A stretch of DNA of 41,916 bases from an uncultured Flavobacteriaceae bacterium (GCA_937901915.1 CALGUD010000026.1:1-41916), one strand, 5' to 3'; shown: positions 23,517 through 32,486, numbered from the stretch's first letter. The notes: generated by a model from the sequence alone, not told the origin. Program-made: numbers and translations.

Positions 23517-24464
23517 GGGTGGCTGTTCCTCTTTTTTCTGAAAAAGGAGCGATGCAACTATACCACCAACCAATGAAACTCCTATAACAGTTAACGATAC
23601 CCATTCCGGTAAATGAATATAATGTGAAAACATTAACTTCAAACCTACAAAAGTCAATATAATAACCAGACTATACTCTAAATAAGAGAACTTACCCAAC
23701 ATATTGGCCAGAAAGAAATACATGGATCTTAGACCCAAAATAGCCATGATATTGGAGCTAAAAACCAAAAACGGGTCTGAAGTAATGGCTAAAATTGCCG
23801 GGATACTATCCAACGCAAAAAGAATATCTGTAAACTCGATGATCACCAATACCACAAATAAAGGTGTAAACGCTTTAATATGTCTCCTTTTCACAATAAA
23901 TTTTTCCCCTTCTAAGGTAGATGTTATAGGTATATACTTTCTCATATTCCTATATACAAAAGAAGTTTTGGGGTTAAACTCCTTATCTTTTTTAACTAAC
24001 ATTTTTATTGCCGTAAAAATAAGGAACCCTCCAAAAACATAAATCATCCATGAAAACCTTTCAATGAGCATAACCCCGAAAAGAATCATAAGCGCCCTGA
24101 ATACAATAGCTCCCAAAATACCCCAGAATAAAACTCTGTGCTGGTATTTCTGCGGAATTCCAAAAGAAGTAAAAATAACTGCTATTACAAATATGTTATC
24201 CACACTCAGGGATAGTTCTATAAGATATCCTGTAATATACTTTATCATAGCCTCTGTTGGAGGCAATTGATCTGTATTTTCTATATACCCGTTTTTATAT
24301 ATCCAGTAAATAACTAAAGAGAAAAGTAAGGCTGTGCTTACCCATATCCCAGTCCAGGTTGCGGCTTCTTTGTTACTTATAACATGTGCTTCCCTGTTAA
24401 AAATCCCCAGGTCTATTGCTAAAAAAATAATAACTACAGAGATAAAAAGTATCCAGACGATCAT
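23511..24464 (-). CDS. TerC/Alx family membrane protein
   Basis: 317 aa with about nine hydrophobic segments. The two acidic membrane motifs of the family are present: ELSLSVDNIFVIAVIF and ILFALDSIPAILAITSDPF. TerC/Alx proteins are inner-membrane metal (manganese) exporters in E. coli (Alx, MntP-linked). The C-terminus is Lys/Glu-rich. It converges with the esterase gene (6-bp overlap) and lies 81 bp downstream of the 24546 gene on the same strand. Confidence 0.93.
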   Translation of the reverse strand: MIVWILFISVVIIFLAIDLGIFNREAHVISNKEAATWTGIWVSTALLFSLVIYWIYKNGYIENTDQLPPTEAMIKYITGYLIELSLSVDNIFVIAVIFTSFGIPQKYQHRVLFWGILGAIVFRALMILFGVMLIERFSWMIYVFGGFLIFTAIKMLVKKDKEFNPKTSFVYRNMRKYIPITSTLEGEKFIVKRRHIKAFTPLFVVLVIIEFTDILFALDSIPAILAITSDPFLVFSSNIMAILGLRSMYFFLANMLGKFSYLEYSLVIILTFVGLKLMFSHYIHLPEWVSLTVIGVSLVGGIVASLLFQKKEEQPPL

Positions 24465-24545
24465 AAATTGTGCTTCTTTTATTAAGGTATGTTGGGGATT
24501 GTAAAATTAGTAATATTTTATCTTAGAATAAGAAAAAAATCAGCA

Positions 24546-25058
24546 CTAACTTCTTGTGTAAAGTAAATGTTCTTTAAGGGTAAAATCAATGCTTAAATCA
24601 TCCTTTAATTCATATTCAATAAACAATTCACCCCAATATTTACCATCAGAAAAATCAGTTAACAGCCATTTATGATTTAATATTTTTATCTTGTTTATCT
24701 TCATAGGGCCTTCCATACCGGCATACGGGACTAAAGGATTATCCCCTTTACTTTCGTTGGTTTCTATAAGCTTATCGGCAATATATCCATGTAAATTTTC
24801 TATATTCAAATGATCATAATAAGCCAGGGCGTCATCATTATTTTCTAAAGAAAAATATTGTAGATCCAATGTTTTAAGTATCAGTTGCTGTGTAGAATCC
24901 TCATATTTCACAATTAATGTATTAAGAGAATCTCTTTCAGTAGTTATTTTTTCAATTTTCACAGATTCCTTATCAAAATAATTCTTTGAACTTACATATT
25001 GAAATAATATAAAAAGAGCTGCAAAGAAAAAGAGGTACATAAATATTTTACTTTTCAT
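24546..25058 (-). CDS. Membrane-anchored coiled-coil protein of unknown function
   Basis: 170 aa from ATG at 25058; the frame opens two codons earlier with TTG. One N-terminal membrane anchor (about residues 5-22), then a coiled-coil-like segment (EKITTERDSLNTLIVKYEDS), then a globular part ending KEHLLYTRS. The anchor puts the domain on the periplasmic side. I recall similar flavobacterial proteins labelled hydrolase but see no catalytic motif. It lies 6 bp after the MBL gene's stop, so it is co-transcribed. Confidence 0.78.
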   Translation of the reverse strand: MKSKIFMYLFFFAALFILFQYVSSKNYFDKESVKIEKITTERDSLNTLIVKYEDSTQQLILKTLDLQYFSLENNDDALAYYDHLNIENLHGYIADKLIETNESKGDNPLVPYAGMEGPMKINKIKILNHKWLLTDFSDGKYWGELFIEYELKDDLSIDFTLKEHLLYTRS

Positions 25059-25064
25059 AGTCAA

Positions 25065-25829
25065 TTATAATTCTATAGTTAAATTATCGTATGCCAAAAA
25101 TACATTTTTAGGCAATAGCTTTTCTACTTCTGCATGAAAACCCAACAAATTACTAATATGGGTAAAATATGCTCTTTTGGGCTTCACCCTATCTACAAAA
25201 GCAAGTGCTTCCTCAAGGTTAAAATGAGAATGGTGGGGCTTAATTCTCAATGCATTAAGAACCAATACTTCCAATCCATCGAGCTTATACATTTCTTCAT
25301 CAGGAACAGTTTTCACATCGGTCAAATAAACAAAATTTCCAAATCTGAAACCAAAAACCTGCAAACGGTTATGATATGCATTAATTGGTATTACATTAAG
25401 ATTTTTTAATTGTACAGGTTGGTCATTTGTGATAACGCATTCTTTTACTGCCGGAGCTCCGGGATACCTGTTTTCATCGGCAAAAATATAATCAAAACGC
25501 TTTTTTAACGATTTTAATACCCGCTTATGCGCATAAACCGGGATGTCCCCCTGTCTAAAAAAAAACGGCCTTATATCATCTAATCCCATCGTATGGTCCG
25601 CATGTTCATGGGTAAAAAGAATACCATCTATTTTTTTTACATCATTAGCTAACATTTGTTGCCTGAAATCCGGACCGCAGTCCACTATATATGTGTAATC
25701 GTCCCATTGCACCATTATAGAAACCCTTAAACGCTTATCCCTGAAATCCCGGCTTAAACAAACCGGATGGTCACTTCCTATTATGGGTATCCCTTGCGAT
25801 GTTCCTGTTCCCAAAAAAGTTATCTTCAA
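25065..25829 (-). CDS. MBL-fold metallo-hydrolase (PhnP-like)
   Basis: 254 aa. It opens with a TTG (KITFLGTGTSQGIP follows directly and no in-frame ATG exists upstream), so the start codon is non-standard. The metallo-beta-lactamase signature FTHEHADHTMGLDD is complete, and further ligands are in VYLTDVKTV and HHSHFN. The short GTSQGIP start followed by VDCGPDFRQQM is typical of the PhnP/RNase Z-like subgroup that cleaves phosphodiesters. The substrate is not identifiable from sequence. Confidence 0.92.
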   Translation of the reverse strand: MKITFLGTGTSQGIPIIGSDHPVCLSRDFRDKRLRVSIMVQWDDYTYIVDCGPDFRQQMLANDVKKIDGILFTHEHADHTMGLDDIRPFFFRQGDIPVYAHKRVLKSLKKRFDYIFADENRYPGAPAVKECVITNDQPVQLKNLNVIPINAYHNRLQVFGFRFGNFVYLTDVKTVPDEEMYKLDGLEVLVLNALRIKPHHSHFNLEEALAFVDRVKPKRAYFTHISNLLGFHAEVEKLLPKNVFLAYDNLTIEL

Positions 25830-25858
25830 AACGCTGTTTTTGATAAATTTATTTTTAT

Positions 25859-25866
25859 CAAATTTA
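25859..25866 (-). promoter_or_regulatory. -7 element for the MBL gene
   Basis: The minus strand reads TAAATTTG, an exact TANNTTTG match 29 bp before the TTG start, which supports that start. Confidence 0.45.
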
Positions 25867-25902
25867 TTCTTTATTTTACAATAATAGGTTATCTAATCTT
25901 AT

Positions 25903-25910
25903 TAACTTTG
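25903..25910 (+). promoter_or_regulatory. -7 element for the 25928 gene
   Basis: TAACTTTG is an exact TANNTTTG match, 17 bp before ATG 25928. Its last G is the first base of an in-frame GTG, so the upstream GTG start is promoter, not coding. Confidence 0.5.
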
Positions 25911-25927
25911 TGGCAAACTCAATCAAT

Positions 25928-27385
25928 ATGGGAGTAGTTTTAAAAGGAGACAGAGAGTTCGAGAATATACCTTCATTAAAGTCAAAAGCCCTCAGAATAA
26001 ATTTAAACCAGGATATCTATGGTACATTTTCTGAAATAGGTGCGGGACAAGAAACGGTAAGGCATTTTTTCAGGGCAGGAGGCGCCTCTGGTACTATTGC
26101 CAAGGCTATGAGCGCATACGATAAGGATTTTAGCGATGCTATTTATGGCGAAGAAGAAGATGGAAGGTATGTAACAGAAAGACGCCTCAAAAAAATGCTT
26201 TCTCACGAAATACGCCTTATGGAAGAGCGTATCCCGAGAAAAGATAATCCCAATAAAATATTCTTTACATACGCAAATACGGTTGCAACCATTGATTTTG
26301 CTAAACAATACAAAGGGCACGGCTGGCTCGGTATCCGTTTTCAGCTGGATCCTAAAGAAGATTACAACGAAATAATACTTCATATCCGCTTTAAACAAAC
26401 TGAAGCACGATTACAACAGGAAACATTGGGTATTGTAGGGGTTAACCTTATTTATGGTGCTTTCTACAAACATCACAAACCAAAAGATTTATTAAAATAC
26501 CTGTATGATCATATAGATAAGGATACCCTTGAAATTGATACAATTAATTTTACCGGGCCTCATTTTAAAGATGTAGATAATCGTCTCATGAGTTTAGAGC
26601 TTGTAAAAAACGGCATGACAGAAGCTGTTATGTTTGGCCCTGACGGCAATAACATTCTTCCGGCGGCAATGCTCTACAAAAAAAATATATTGGCTTTGCG
26701 AGGTAGTTTCAGGCCTGTTACGCTGGTAAATATGGATATGTACGAAAAATCTTATGAGATTTTTATCCGGGAGAACAAAGTTGACATTGATAACACAGTA
26801 GTAGTGTTCGAAATTACACTGTCCAACTTAAGAGCTGAAGGTGAAATTGATGAAGAAGATTTTATGGATAGGGCAAAATTACTTTGTTCCCTAGGCCAAA
26901 CGGTTATGATCTCTAATTTTAAGGAATATTTCAGATTAGTAGAATATTTTTCTCAATACACCCGGGAAAGAATGGCGTTAACAATGGGTGTAAATAACCT
27001 GGTTGACATATTTGATGAGAAGTATTACCGCAATCTAAGCGGTGGTATACTTGAAGCTTTTGGTAAACTTTTTTACAAGGACCTAAAAGTTTATCTCTAT
27101 CCAATGATAGATCCTGAAACCGGACTGGTAAACACAAGCAACACATTAAAAGTTCATCCGAGAATGAAAGAACTTTACAAGTTCTTTAAATATAATGGTA
27201 AGGTTATTGACATTTTTGATTATAACCCGGATATACTCAACATTTTCTCCAGAGAAGTGCTTAAAATGATTGCAGAAGACGAAGAAGGGTGGGAAGACCT
27301 GCTGCCCAAAGGAATTTCTGAACTGATAAAGGAAAAACAATTATTTGGCTATAAGTCTCCCGATTTAATTGAAAAAGATAAATAA
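25928..27385 (+). CDS. Conserved uncharacterised protein (about 485 aa), often misnamed nicotinate-nucleotide adenylyltransferase
   Basis: 485 aa from ATG 25928; GTG 25910 lies on the promoter. The sequence MGVVLKGDREFENIPSLKSK and the Gly-rich AGQETVRHFFRAGGASGTIAKAMSAYDK are extremely conserved in Flavobacteriia as I recall. The label nicotinate-nucleotide adenylyltransferase often attached to it is not supported: I see no (H/T)xGH motif and the length is about twice the family's. No signal peptide or transmembrane segment. Stretches such as HFFRAGGASGTIAKA could bind a phosphorylated ligand, but that is guesswork. A monocistronic unit by gaps. Confidence 0.9.
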   Translation: MGVVLKGDREFENIPSLKSKALRINLNQDIYGTFSEIGAGQETVRHFFRAGGASGTIAKAMSAYDKDFSDAIYGEEEDGRYVTERRLKKMLSHEIRLMEERIPRKDNPNKIFFTYANTVATIDFAKQYKGHGWLGIRFQLDPKEDYNEIILHIRFKQTEARLQQETLGIVGVNLIYGAFYKHHKPKDLLKYLYDHIDKDTLEIDTINFTGPHFKDVDNRLMSLELVKNGMTEAVMFGPDGNNILPAAMLYKKNILALRGSFRPVTLVNMDMYEKSYEIFIRENKVDIDNTVVVFEITLSNLRAEGEIDEEDFMDRAKLLCSLGQTVMISNFKEYFRLVEYFSQYTRERMALTMGVNNLVDIFDEKYYRNLSGGILEAFGKLFYKDLKVYLYPMIDPETGLVNTSNTLKVHPRMKELYKFFKYNGKVIDIFDYNPDILNIFSREVLKMIAEDEEGWEDLLPKGISELIKEKQLFGYKSPDLIEKDK

Positions 27386-27411
27386 ATTCAATTTAGAATA
27401 AGACGGTATAA

Positions 27412-27867
27412 TTAACTTTCAAGTATTTGGGCGGCATGGTCTTTAGTTTTTACTTTACTGATAACCCGTTCTATCACTCCGTTCTCATCAATAATAAAAG
27501 TCATGCGGTGAATACCATCAAATTCCCTTCCCATAAATTTTTTAAGCCCCCAGACACCAAATGTATTTATAACAGATTTGTCTTCATCGGCTAATAGAGG
27601 AAAGGGAAGATTAAATTTTTTCTTAAAGTTGGATTGTTTTTTGGCAGAATCGGCACTTACACCTAAAAGTTCGTACCCTCTGTTCTTTAATTCGGTATAA
27701 TAATCCCTTAAATTACACGCTTCAGCCGTGCAGCCGGGAGTATTGGCCCTGGGGTAGAAAAAAAGAATTAATTTTTTGCCTCTGTAATCTGATAATGAAA
27801 CTGTTTTACCATCCTGGTCTTTTGATGTAAATTCGGGTACTTTATCACCCTCTTTAAGTGTATTCAA
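27412..27867 (-). CDS. bcp: Thioredoxin-dependent thiol peroxidase
   Basis: 151 aa. The peroxidatic Cys46 is in NTPGCTAEAC with resolving Cys51, the Bcp/PrxQ arrangement. FTSKDQDGKTVSLSDYRGKKLILFFYPR is the thioredoxin-fold start, and GRTF-type MTFIIDENGVIERV is near the end. It reduces hydroperoxides in the cytoplasm. No in-frame ATG precedes the first family residues, so the start appears to be TTG. It converges with the 25928 gene. Confidence 0.95.
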   Translation of the reverse strand: MNTLKEGDKVPEFTSKDQDGKTVSLSDYRGKKLILFFYPRANTPGCTAEACNLRDYYTELKNRGYELLGVSADSAKKQSNFKKKFNLPFPLLADEDKSVINTFGVWGLKKFMGREFDGIHRMTFIIDENGVIERVISKVKTKDHAAQILES

Positions 27868-27897
27868 TGTGTATTTATTTTCAAATTAAATTCTATT

Positions 27898-27905
27898 CAA
27901 AACTA
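27898..27905 (-). promoter_or_regulatory. -7 element for bcp
   Basis: The minus strand reads TAGTTTTG, an exact TANNTTTG match about 31 bp before the TTG start. The nearest TTG upstream is 25 nt away, slightly beyond the usual spacing. Confidence 0.4.
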
Positions 27906-27956
27906 ATGTAAAATAGCTATAACTAAAAGTCAATTCGTCATTATCATACGATTGCC

Positions 27957-27964
27957 TATTTTTG
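27957..27964 (+). promoter_or_regulatory. -7 element for nth
   Basis: TATTTTTG is an exact TANNTTTG match, 17 bp before ATG 27982. It overlaps a longer in-frame TTG start at 27952, arguing for the downstream ATG. Confidence 0.5.
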
Positions 27965-27981
27965 CAAAAATTATTTTACTA

Positions 27982-28644
27982 ATGACCAGAACTGAAAAAG
28001 CAAAATTTGTAATCAGTAAACTTGAAGAGATTTTTCCTGAAGTTCCGATTCCGTTAGATCATACTGATGCTTATACACTGCTAATTGCCGTTTTATTATC
28101 TGCACAAAGCACCGATATGAGGGTTAATTTAATAACTCCTTCATTATTTGAGAGAGCTGATAATCCGTATGAAATGATAAAATTATCAATAGAAGAAATC
28201 CGGGAAATTATTAAACCTGTTGGTTTATCCCCAATGAAGTCCAAAGCCATTTATAATTTGTCACATATATTAATTGACCAGTATAAAGGTGAAGTCCCGG
28301 CCGATTTTGATGCTTTAGAATCTTTACCAGGAGTAGGTCATAAAACAGCAAGTGTGGTAATGAGTCAGGCTTTTGGTATGCCAGCTTTTCCTATAGACAC
28401 CCATATTCACAGGTTAATGTACCGGTGGGGATTATCTAATGGAAAAAATGTAGTGCAAACAGAAAAAGATGCCAAAAAGATATTTCCAAAAGAAACATGG
28501 AATAAGCTCCATTTGCAGATTATTTACTATGCAAGGAAATTTTCTCCTGCAAGAGGCTGGAACCTTGAAAATGATATTATAACTGCTACAATTGGGCGAA
28601 AAAGTGTTTTAAACGCCTATTATAAATCAAAAAAGGCCCGTTAA
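27982..28644 (+). CDS. nth: Endonuclease III without iron-sulfur cluster
   Basis: 220 aa from ATG 27982. The helix-hairpin-helix ESLPGVGHKTASVVMS carries Lys121, and FPIDTHIHRLMYRWGL carries Asp139; both match the catalytic residues of Nth. It is a bifunctional glycosylase/lyase for oxidised pyrimidines. E. coli Nth ends with a four-cysteine 4Fe-4S loop; here that region reads YYARKFSPARGWNLENDI and has no cysteine, so the cluster cannot form. Related flavobacterial proteins seem to share the loss. The stop lies inside the terminator. Confidence 0.95.
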   Translation: MTRTEKAKFVISKLEEIFPEVPIPLDHTDAYTLLIAVLLSAQSTDMRVNLITPSLFERADNPYEMIKLSIEEIREIIKPVGLSPMKSKAIYNLSHILIDQYKGEVPADFDALESLPGVGHKTASVVMSQAFGMPAFPIDTHIHRLMYRWGLSNGKNVVQTEKDAKKIFPKETWNKLHLQIIYYARKFSPARGWNLENDIITATIGRKSVLNAYYKSKKAR

Positions 28645-28660
28645 AATAACGAGCCTTTTT
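28629..28660. terminator. Bidirectional terminator between nth and the 47-aa ORF
   Basis: AAAAAGGC/GCCTTTTT arms enclose one C-A mismatch, then CGTT/AACG with a 5-nt loop. T tracts follow on both strands, so it serves nth and the converging sigma factor unit. It includes the nth stop codon. Confidence 0.85.
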
Positions 28661-28669
28661 CGAAAAGGA

Positions 28670-28813
28670 TTAATTTTGAAGAATTTCAAACTTCAAGTTG
28701 CGGTAAGTGATCACTTTTAAAGCTTGTGAATAAGCTAAAAGAAAATCAATGTTCTTTTGTTTCGGATTTAATTTTCTTAACTCTCTTAAATCTTTAAAGT
28801 AAAATTTTGCCAT
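28670..28813 (-). CDS. Overlooked 47-aa small protein downstream of the ECF sigma factor
   Basis: Reverse-strand ATG at 28811-28813, stop at 28670-28672: MAKFYFKDLRELRKLNPKQK, then NIDFLLAYSQALKVITYRNL, then KFEILQN. It is basic (Lys/Arg-rich) without a membrane segment, and predicted helical. It sits 60 bp behind the sigma factor on the same strand and ends just before the bidirectional terminator, which fits a real gene. I do not recognise the family. It is shorter than usual gene-finder cut-offs. It might be a small regulator of the sigma factor, but that is only position. Confidence 0.6.
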   Translation of the reverse strand: MAKFYFKDLRELRKLNPKQKNIDFLLAYSQALKVITYRNLKFEILQN

Positions 28814-28873
28814 ATTGGTAATTTTAATTTTTACATTATATTATACCAACGCAGCTAAAAATACTTTATTGTC

Positions 28874-29458
28874 TTAACTGGTTAAAACTATACTGTTTTT
28901 TTCTATCAATTTTCTCAGGTTAATTATTGCATAACGCATTCTTCCTAAGGCTGTATTAATGCTAACCCCAGTGTTTTCAGATATTTCCTTAAAACTCATA
29001 TCCCGGTACAATCGCATAACAAGAACTTCTCGCTGATCATCGGGCAGTTCATTAACCAAATTTCTCAGATCGTTGTCTACCTGCTCTTTTATTATTTGCT
29101 TCTCGGCATTCATTGCCGGGTCTCCGATAACAGAAAAAATATTAAAATCGTCTGCCCCTTCAAATTTTGGCATACGTGTATTTTTTCTGAAATAATCAAT
29201 AACAAGATTATGTGCAATCCGCATCACCCAGGGTAAAAACTTACCTTCTTCATTATAAGAACCACGTTTGAGTGTTTTTATCACTTTGATAAAAGTGTCC
29301 TGGAAGATATCTTCACTTACATCTTTATCATATACCTTAGAAAATATAAAACTATATATCCTTGGGGAGTGCCGGTTTATTAAAATTTCGAGGGATTTTT
29401 CATCTCCACTAATGTAGTTGCTTACTAGCAGGGAATCTTCAGGCTGTTGTTTTTTCAT
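28874..29458 (-). CDS. ECF-type RNA polymerase sigma factor
   Basis: 194 aa. Region 2 is visible in IYSFIFSKVYDKDVSEDIFQDTFIKVIK and the promoter-melting helix FLPWVMRIAHNLVIDYFRK. Region 4 is ELPDDQREVLVMRLYRDMSFKEISENTGVSINTALGRMRYAI. No anti-sigma factor with a membrane anchor is next to it; behind it comes a 47-aa soluble ORF. How it is controlled is unknown. It is divergent from uvrA across a 238-bp AT-rich gap. Confidence 0.95.
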   Translation of the reverse strand: MKKQQPEDSLLVSNYISGDEKSLEILINRHSPRIYSFIFSKVYDKDVSEDIFQDTFIKVIKTLKRGSYNEEGKFLPWVMRIAHNLVIDYFRKNTRMPKFEGADDFNIFSVIGDPAMNAEKQIIKEQVDNDLRNLVNELPDDQREVLVMRLYRDMSFKEISENTGVSINTALGRMRYAIINLRKLIEKNSIVLTS

Positions 29459-29670
29459 AAAATTACTTTTAGGTTAATAGGTACATTTCTCAGGGTAAAG
29501 AAATGATACATAGCATCTATATTAATTAAAAAGTAATTTTATACAATAAGCTTGTTTTTTTATTAATGAGCTCAAATATAAAAACATTATTCAAAAAAAA
29601 GCAAATATATCTTATCTTTTTTAACATTTTAATTAATAAAATTCAACTGTTAAGCTCTAAATAGATTTAT

Positions 29671-29678
29671 TACCTTTG
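29671..29678 (+). promoter_or_regulatory. -7 element for uvrA
   Basis: TACCTTTG is an exact TANNTTTG match, 18 bp before ATG 29697. A longer frame with TTG at 29676 would start inside it and is rejected. I saw no LexA-type site by eye. Confidence 0.5.
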
Positions 29679-29696
29679 CAACTTGCTAAATTTACC

Positions 29697-32486
29697 ATGC
29701 CTGATATTTCAACATTAGATCCAAAAAAAAACATATTAATTAAGGGTGCAAAACTGCATAACCTGAAAAATATTGATGTAGCAATTCCAAGAAATAAATT
29801 TGTGGTAATTACCGGGCTATCAGGCTCAGGAAAGTCGAGTTTGGCCTTTGATACCCTCTATGCAGAAGGTCAACGCCGTTACGTTGAGAGTTTATCATCA
29901 TATGCAAGGCAATTTCTTGGCAGGTTAAACAAGCCCAAAGTAGATTATATAAAAGGTATAGCCCCCGCTATTGCCATAGAACAAAAAGTTAATTCCACAA
30001 ACCCCAGGTCTACAGTAGGTACAACAACAGAGATCTATGATTACCTGAAGCTATTATATGCCCGGATTGGTAAGACCTACTCCCCTGTTTCTGGTAAAGA
30101 AGTAAAAAAACACCAGGTTAGTGATGTTATAAATTTTGTAAAACAATTTGAGGAAGGCTCAAAATTATTATTACTTTCCCCGGTACATATTCCGGATGAG
30201 CGAAGTGTTTTGCAAACTCTTAAAATTTTATCACAGCAAGGTTACGCCCGTATAAAATATAAAGGTGAGGTATTGCGTATTGATGAAATAGAAAAAGAAA
30301 TTGAGCATGATTTTCTTTTAGTAATAGACAGGATTATTGTTAAGCATGAAGAAGATTTTTTCAACAGGCTCGCCGATGCTGCGGATACAGCCTATTTTGA
30401 AGGCAAAGGAAAAATTATCATTGAAGACCTTTCAACAAATAGTTTGACACATTTCAGCAATAAATTTGAATTGGACGGAATTCAATTTCCTGAGGTAAAC
30501 ACACATTTATTCAGCTTTAACAACCCCTACGGTGCTTGTCCTAAATGTGAGGGTTATGGAGATGTGATCGGGATAGATGAAAATCTTGTTGTTCCCAATT
30601 CCGGTCTATCTGTTTACGAGAATGCCATATTTGCATGGAGGGGTGAAAGTATGAGCTGGTACAGGGACCAATTGGTTAATAATGCCTATAGATTTGATTT
30701 TCCAATTCATAAGCCCTGGTTTGAACTTACAAACGAACAAAAACAATTAGTTTGGGAAGGAAATCAACATTTTACTGGCTTAAATACGTTTTTTTCTGAA
30801 CTGGAAGAGAAAAGCTATAAAATCCAGAACCGGGTAATGCTTTCAAGATACAGAGGGAAAACAAAATGCCCGGTTTGTAATGGTAAAAGATTGCGTCCGG
30901 AAGTAAATTATGTGAAAGTTGGCAATAAAACTATAACAGACCTGGTAGAACTTCCTTTAAATAAATTAGCAATATTTTTTAAGTTCCTTAAACTTAATGA
31001 TAACGACTTAATAATTGCCTCACGTCTATTAAAAGAAATAAATAGCCGGCTGGAATTTTTGTCTAATGTAGGGCTGGAATACCTTACACTAAACAGAAAG
31101 TCCAATACGCTGTCCGGGGGTGAATCTCAGCGGATAAACCTGGCAACATCTCTTGGAAGTAGCCTTGTGGGGTCTATGTATATTTTAGATGAACCCAGTA
31201 TTGGCCTTCATCCAAAAGATACCGAAAAACTTATTGAAGTACTCAAATCATTGAGAGACCTTGGCAATACTGTAATTGTGGTTGAGCATGATGAAGATAT
31301 AATGAAGTCCGCTGATGAAATTATTGATATTGGCCCGGAAGCCGGTACTTATGGCGGAGATGTGGTTGCTTATGGCAATTTTAATGACATTCTGAAAAGT
31401 GATTCGCTTACATCTAAATACTTAAACGGATCATTGAAAATTGAAGTTCCGGAAAAAAGGAGAATCTCAAAGAATTTCATCCGAATCATCGGAGCTCGGG
31501 AAAATAATTTAAATAATATCGATGTAGAGTTCCCTCTTAACATGCTTACAGTGGTAACAGGGGTTTCAGGAAGTGGTAAAAGTACTTTAGTAAAAAAAAT
31601 ATTATACCCTGCCATGTTAAAAGAAGTTGGTGGGTATGGTGAAAAAGTAGGTCAGTTTACTAAAATAGAAGGTAATTATTCATCAATTAGTGGTGTTGAG
31701 TTTGTTGATCAGAACCCTATAGGACGTTCATCTAGGTCAAACCCCGTAACGTATATCAAAACTTATGACGATATCCGTTCGCTCTTCTCAAATCAAAAAC
31801 TTTCTAAATTAAGGGGATATCAACCAAAACATTTTTCTTTTAATGTTGATGGTGGCCGCTGTGAAACATGTAAAGGTGAAGGAGAAGTTACAATCGAAAT
31901 GCAATTTATGGCCGATGTTCACCTTTTATGTGAGACTTGTGATGGTAAAAGATTTAAAAAAGAGATCCTCGAAGTTAAATTTGAAGAAAAGAGTATTGAT
32001 GATTTATTGAATATGACGATTGATGATGCTGTTGAATTTTTTAAAAATCATGGCCAGACTAAAATAACATCAAAACTACAACCTCTGCAGGATGTAGGGC
32101 TTGGATACGTGACATTAGGACAATCCTCCTCTACTCTTTCCGGTGGAGAAGCCCAGCGCATCAAGTTAGCATCTTTCCTCGTAAAAGGTAACTCAAATAC
32201 ATCTACGGGTAAAACATTATTTATTTTTGATGAACCCACTACCGGACTTCATTTTCATGATATACAAAAACTTTTAAAATCATTTAATGAATTAATTAAT
32301 AAAGGGCACTCTATAGTGGTCATAGAACATAATCTCGATCTGATAAAATGTGCAGATTATATTATTGATCTGGGGCCGGAAGGAGGCGAAAATGGCGGTA
32401 ATTTAGTTACTCAGGGTACTCCTGAAGATATTATTTCTTCAAAAAAATCACATACTGCTAAATATCTCAGGGAAAAGATAAAATAA
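29697..32486 (+). CDS. uvrA: Excinuclease ABC subunit A
   Basis: 929 aa from ATG 29697. Two ABC ATPase halves: the first has Walker A GLSGSGKSSLAFD and signature LSGGESQRINLAT; the second has GVSGSGKST and LSGGEAQRIKLAS. Zinc-finger CxxC pairs appear in CPKCEGYG, CPVCNGKR, CETCKGEGEV and CETCDGKRF. UvrA finds bulky DNA lesions and loads UvrB in nucleotide excision repair; uvrB/C are not in the window. No terminator follows within 180 bp; the nearest is that of the small RNA at 32668-32699. Confidence 0.98.
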   Translation: MPDISTLDPKKNILIKGAKLHNLKNIDVAIPRNKFVVITGLSGSGKSSLAFDTLYAEGQRRYVESLSSYARQFLGRLNKPKVDYIKGIAPAIAIEQKVNSTNPRSTVGTTTEIYDYLKLLYARIGKTYSPVSGKEVKKHQVSDVINFVKQFEEGSKLLLLSPVHIPDERSVLQTLKILSQQGYARIKYKGEVLRIDEIEKEIEHDFLLVIDRIIVKHEEDFFNRLADAADTAYFEGKGKIIIEDLSTNSLTHFSNKFELDGIQFPEVNTHLFSFNNPYGACPKCEGYGDVIGIDENLVVPNSGLSVYENAIFAWRGESMSWYRDQLVNNAYRFDFPIHKPWFELTNEQKQLVWEGNQHFTGLNTFFSELEEKSYKIQNRVMLSRYRGKTKCPVCNGKRLRPEVNYVKVGNKTITDLVELPLNKLAIFFKFLKLNDNDLIIASRLLKEINSRLEFLSNVGLEYLTLNRKSNTLSGGESQRINLATSLGSSLVGSMYILDEPSIGLHPKDTEKLIEVLKSLRDLGNTVIVVEHDEDIMKSADEIIDIGPEAGTYGGDVVAYGNFNDILKSDSLTSKYLNGSLKIEVPEKRRISKNFIRIIGARENNLNNIDVEFPLNMLTVVTGVSGSGKSTLVKKILYPAMLKEVGGYGEKVGQFTKIEGNYSSISGVEFVDQNPIGRSSRSNPVTYIKTYDDIRSLFSNQKLSKLRGYQPKHFSFNVDGGRCETCKGEGEVTIEMQFMADVHLLCETCDGKRFKKEILEVKFEEKSIDDLLNMTIDDAVEFFKNHGQTKITSKLQPLQDVGLGYVTLGQSSSTLSGGEAQRIKLASFLVKGNSNTSTGKTLFIFDEPTTGLHFHDIQKLLKSFNELINKGHSIVVIEHNLDLIKCADYIIDLGPEGGENGGNLVTQGTPEDIISSKKSHTAKYLREKIK

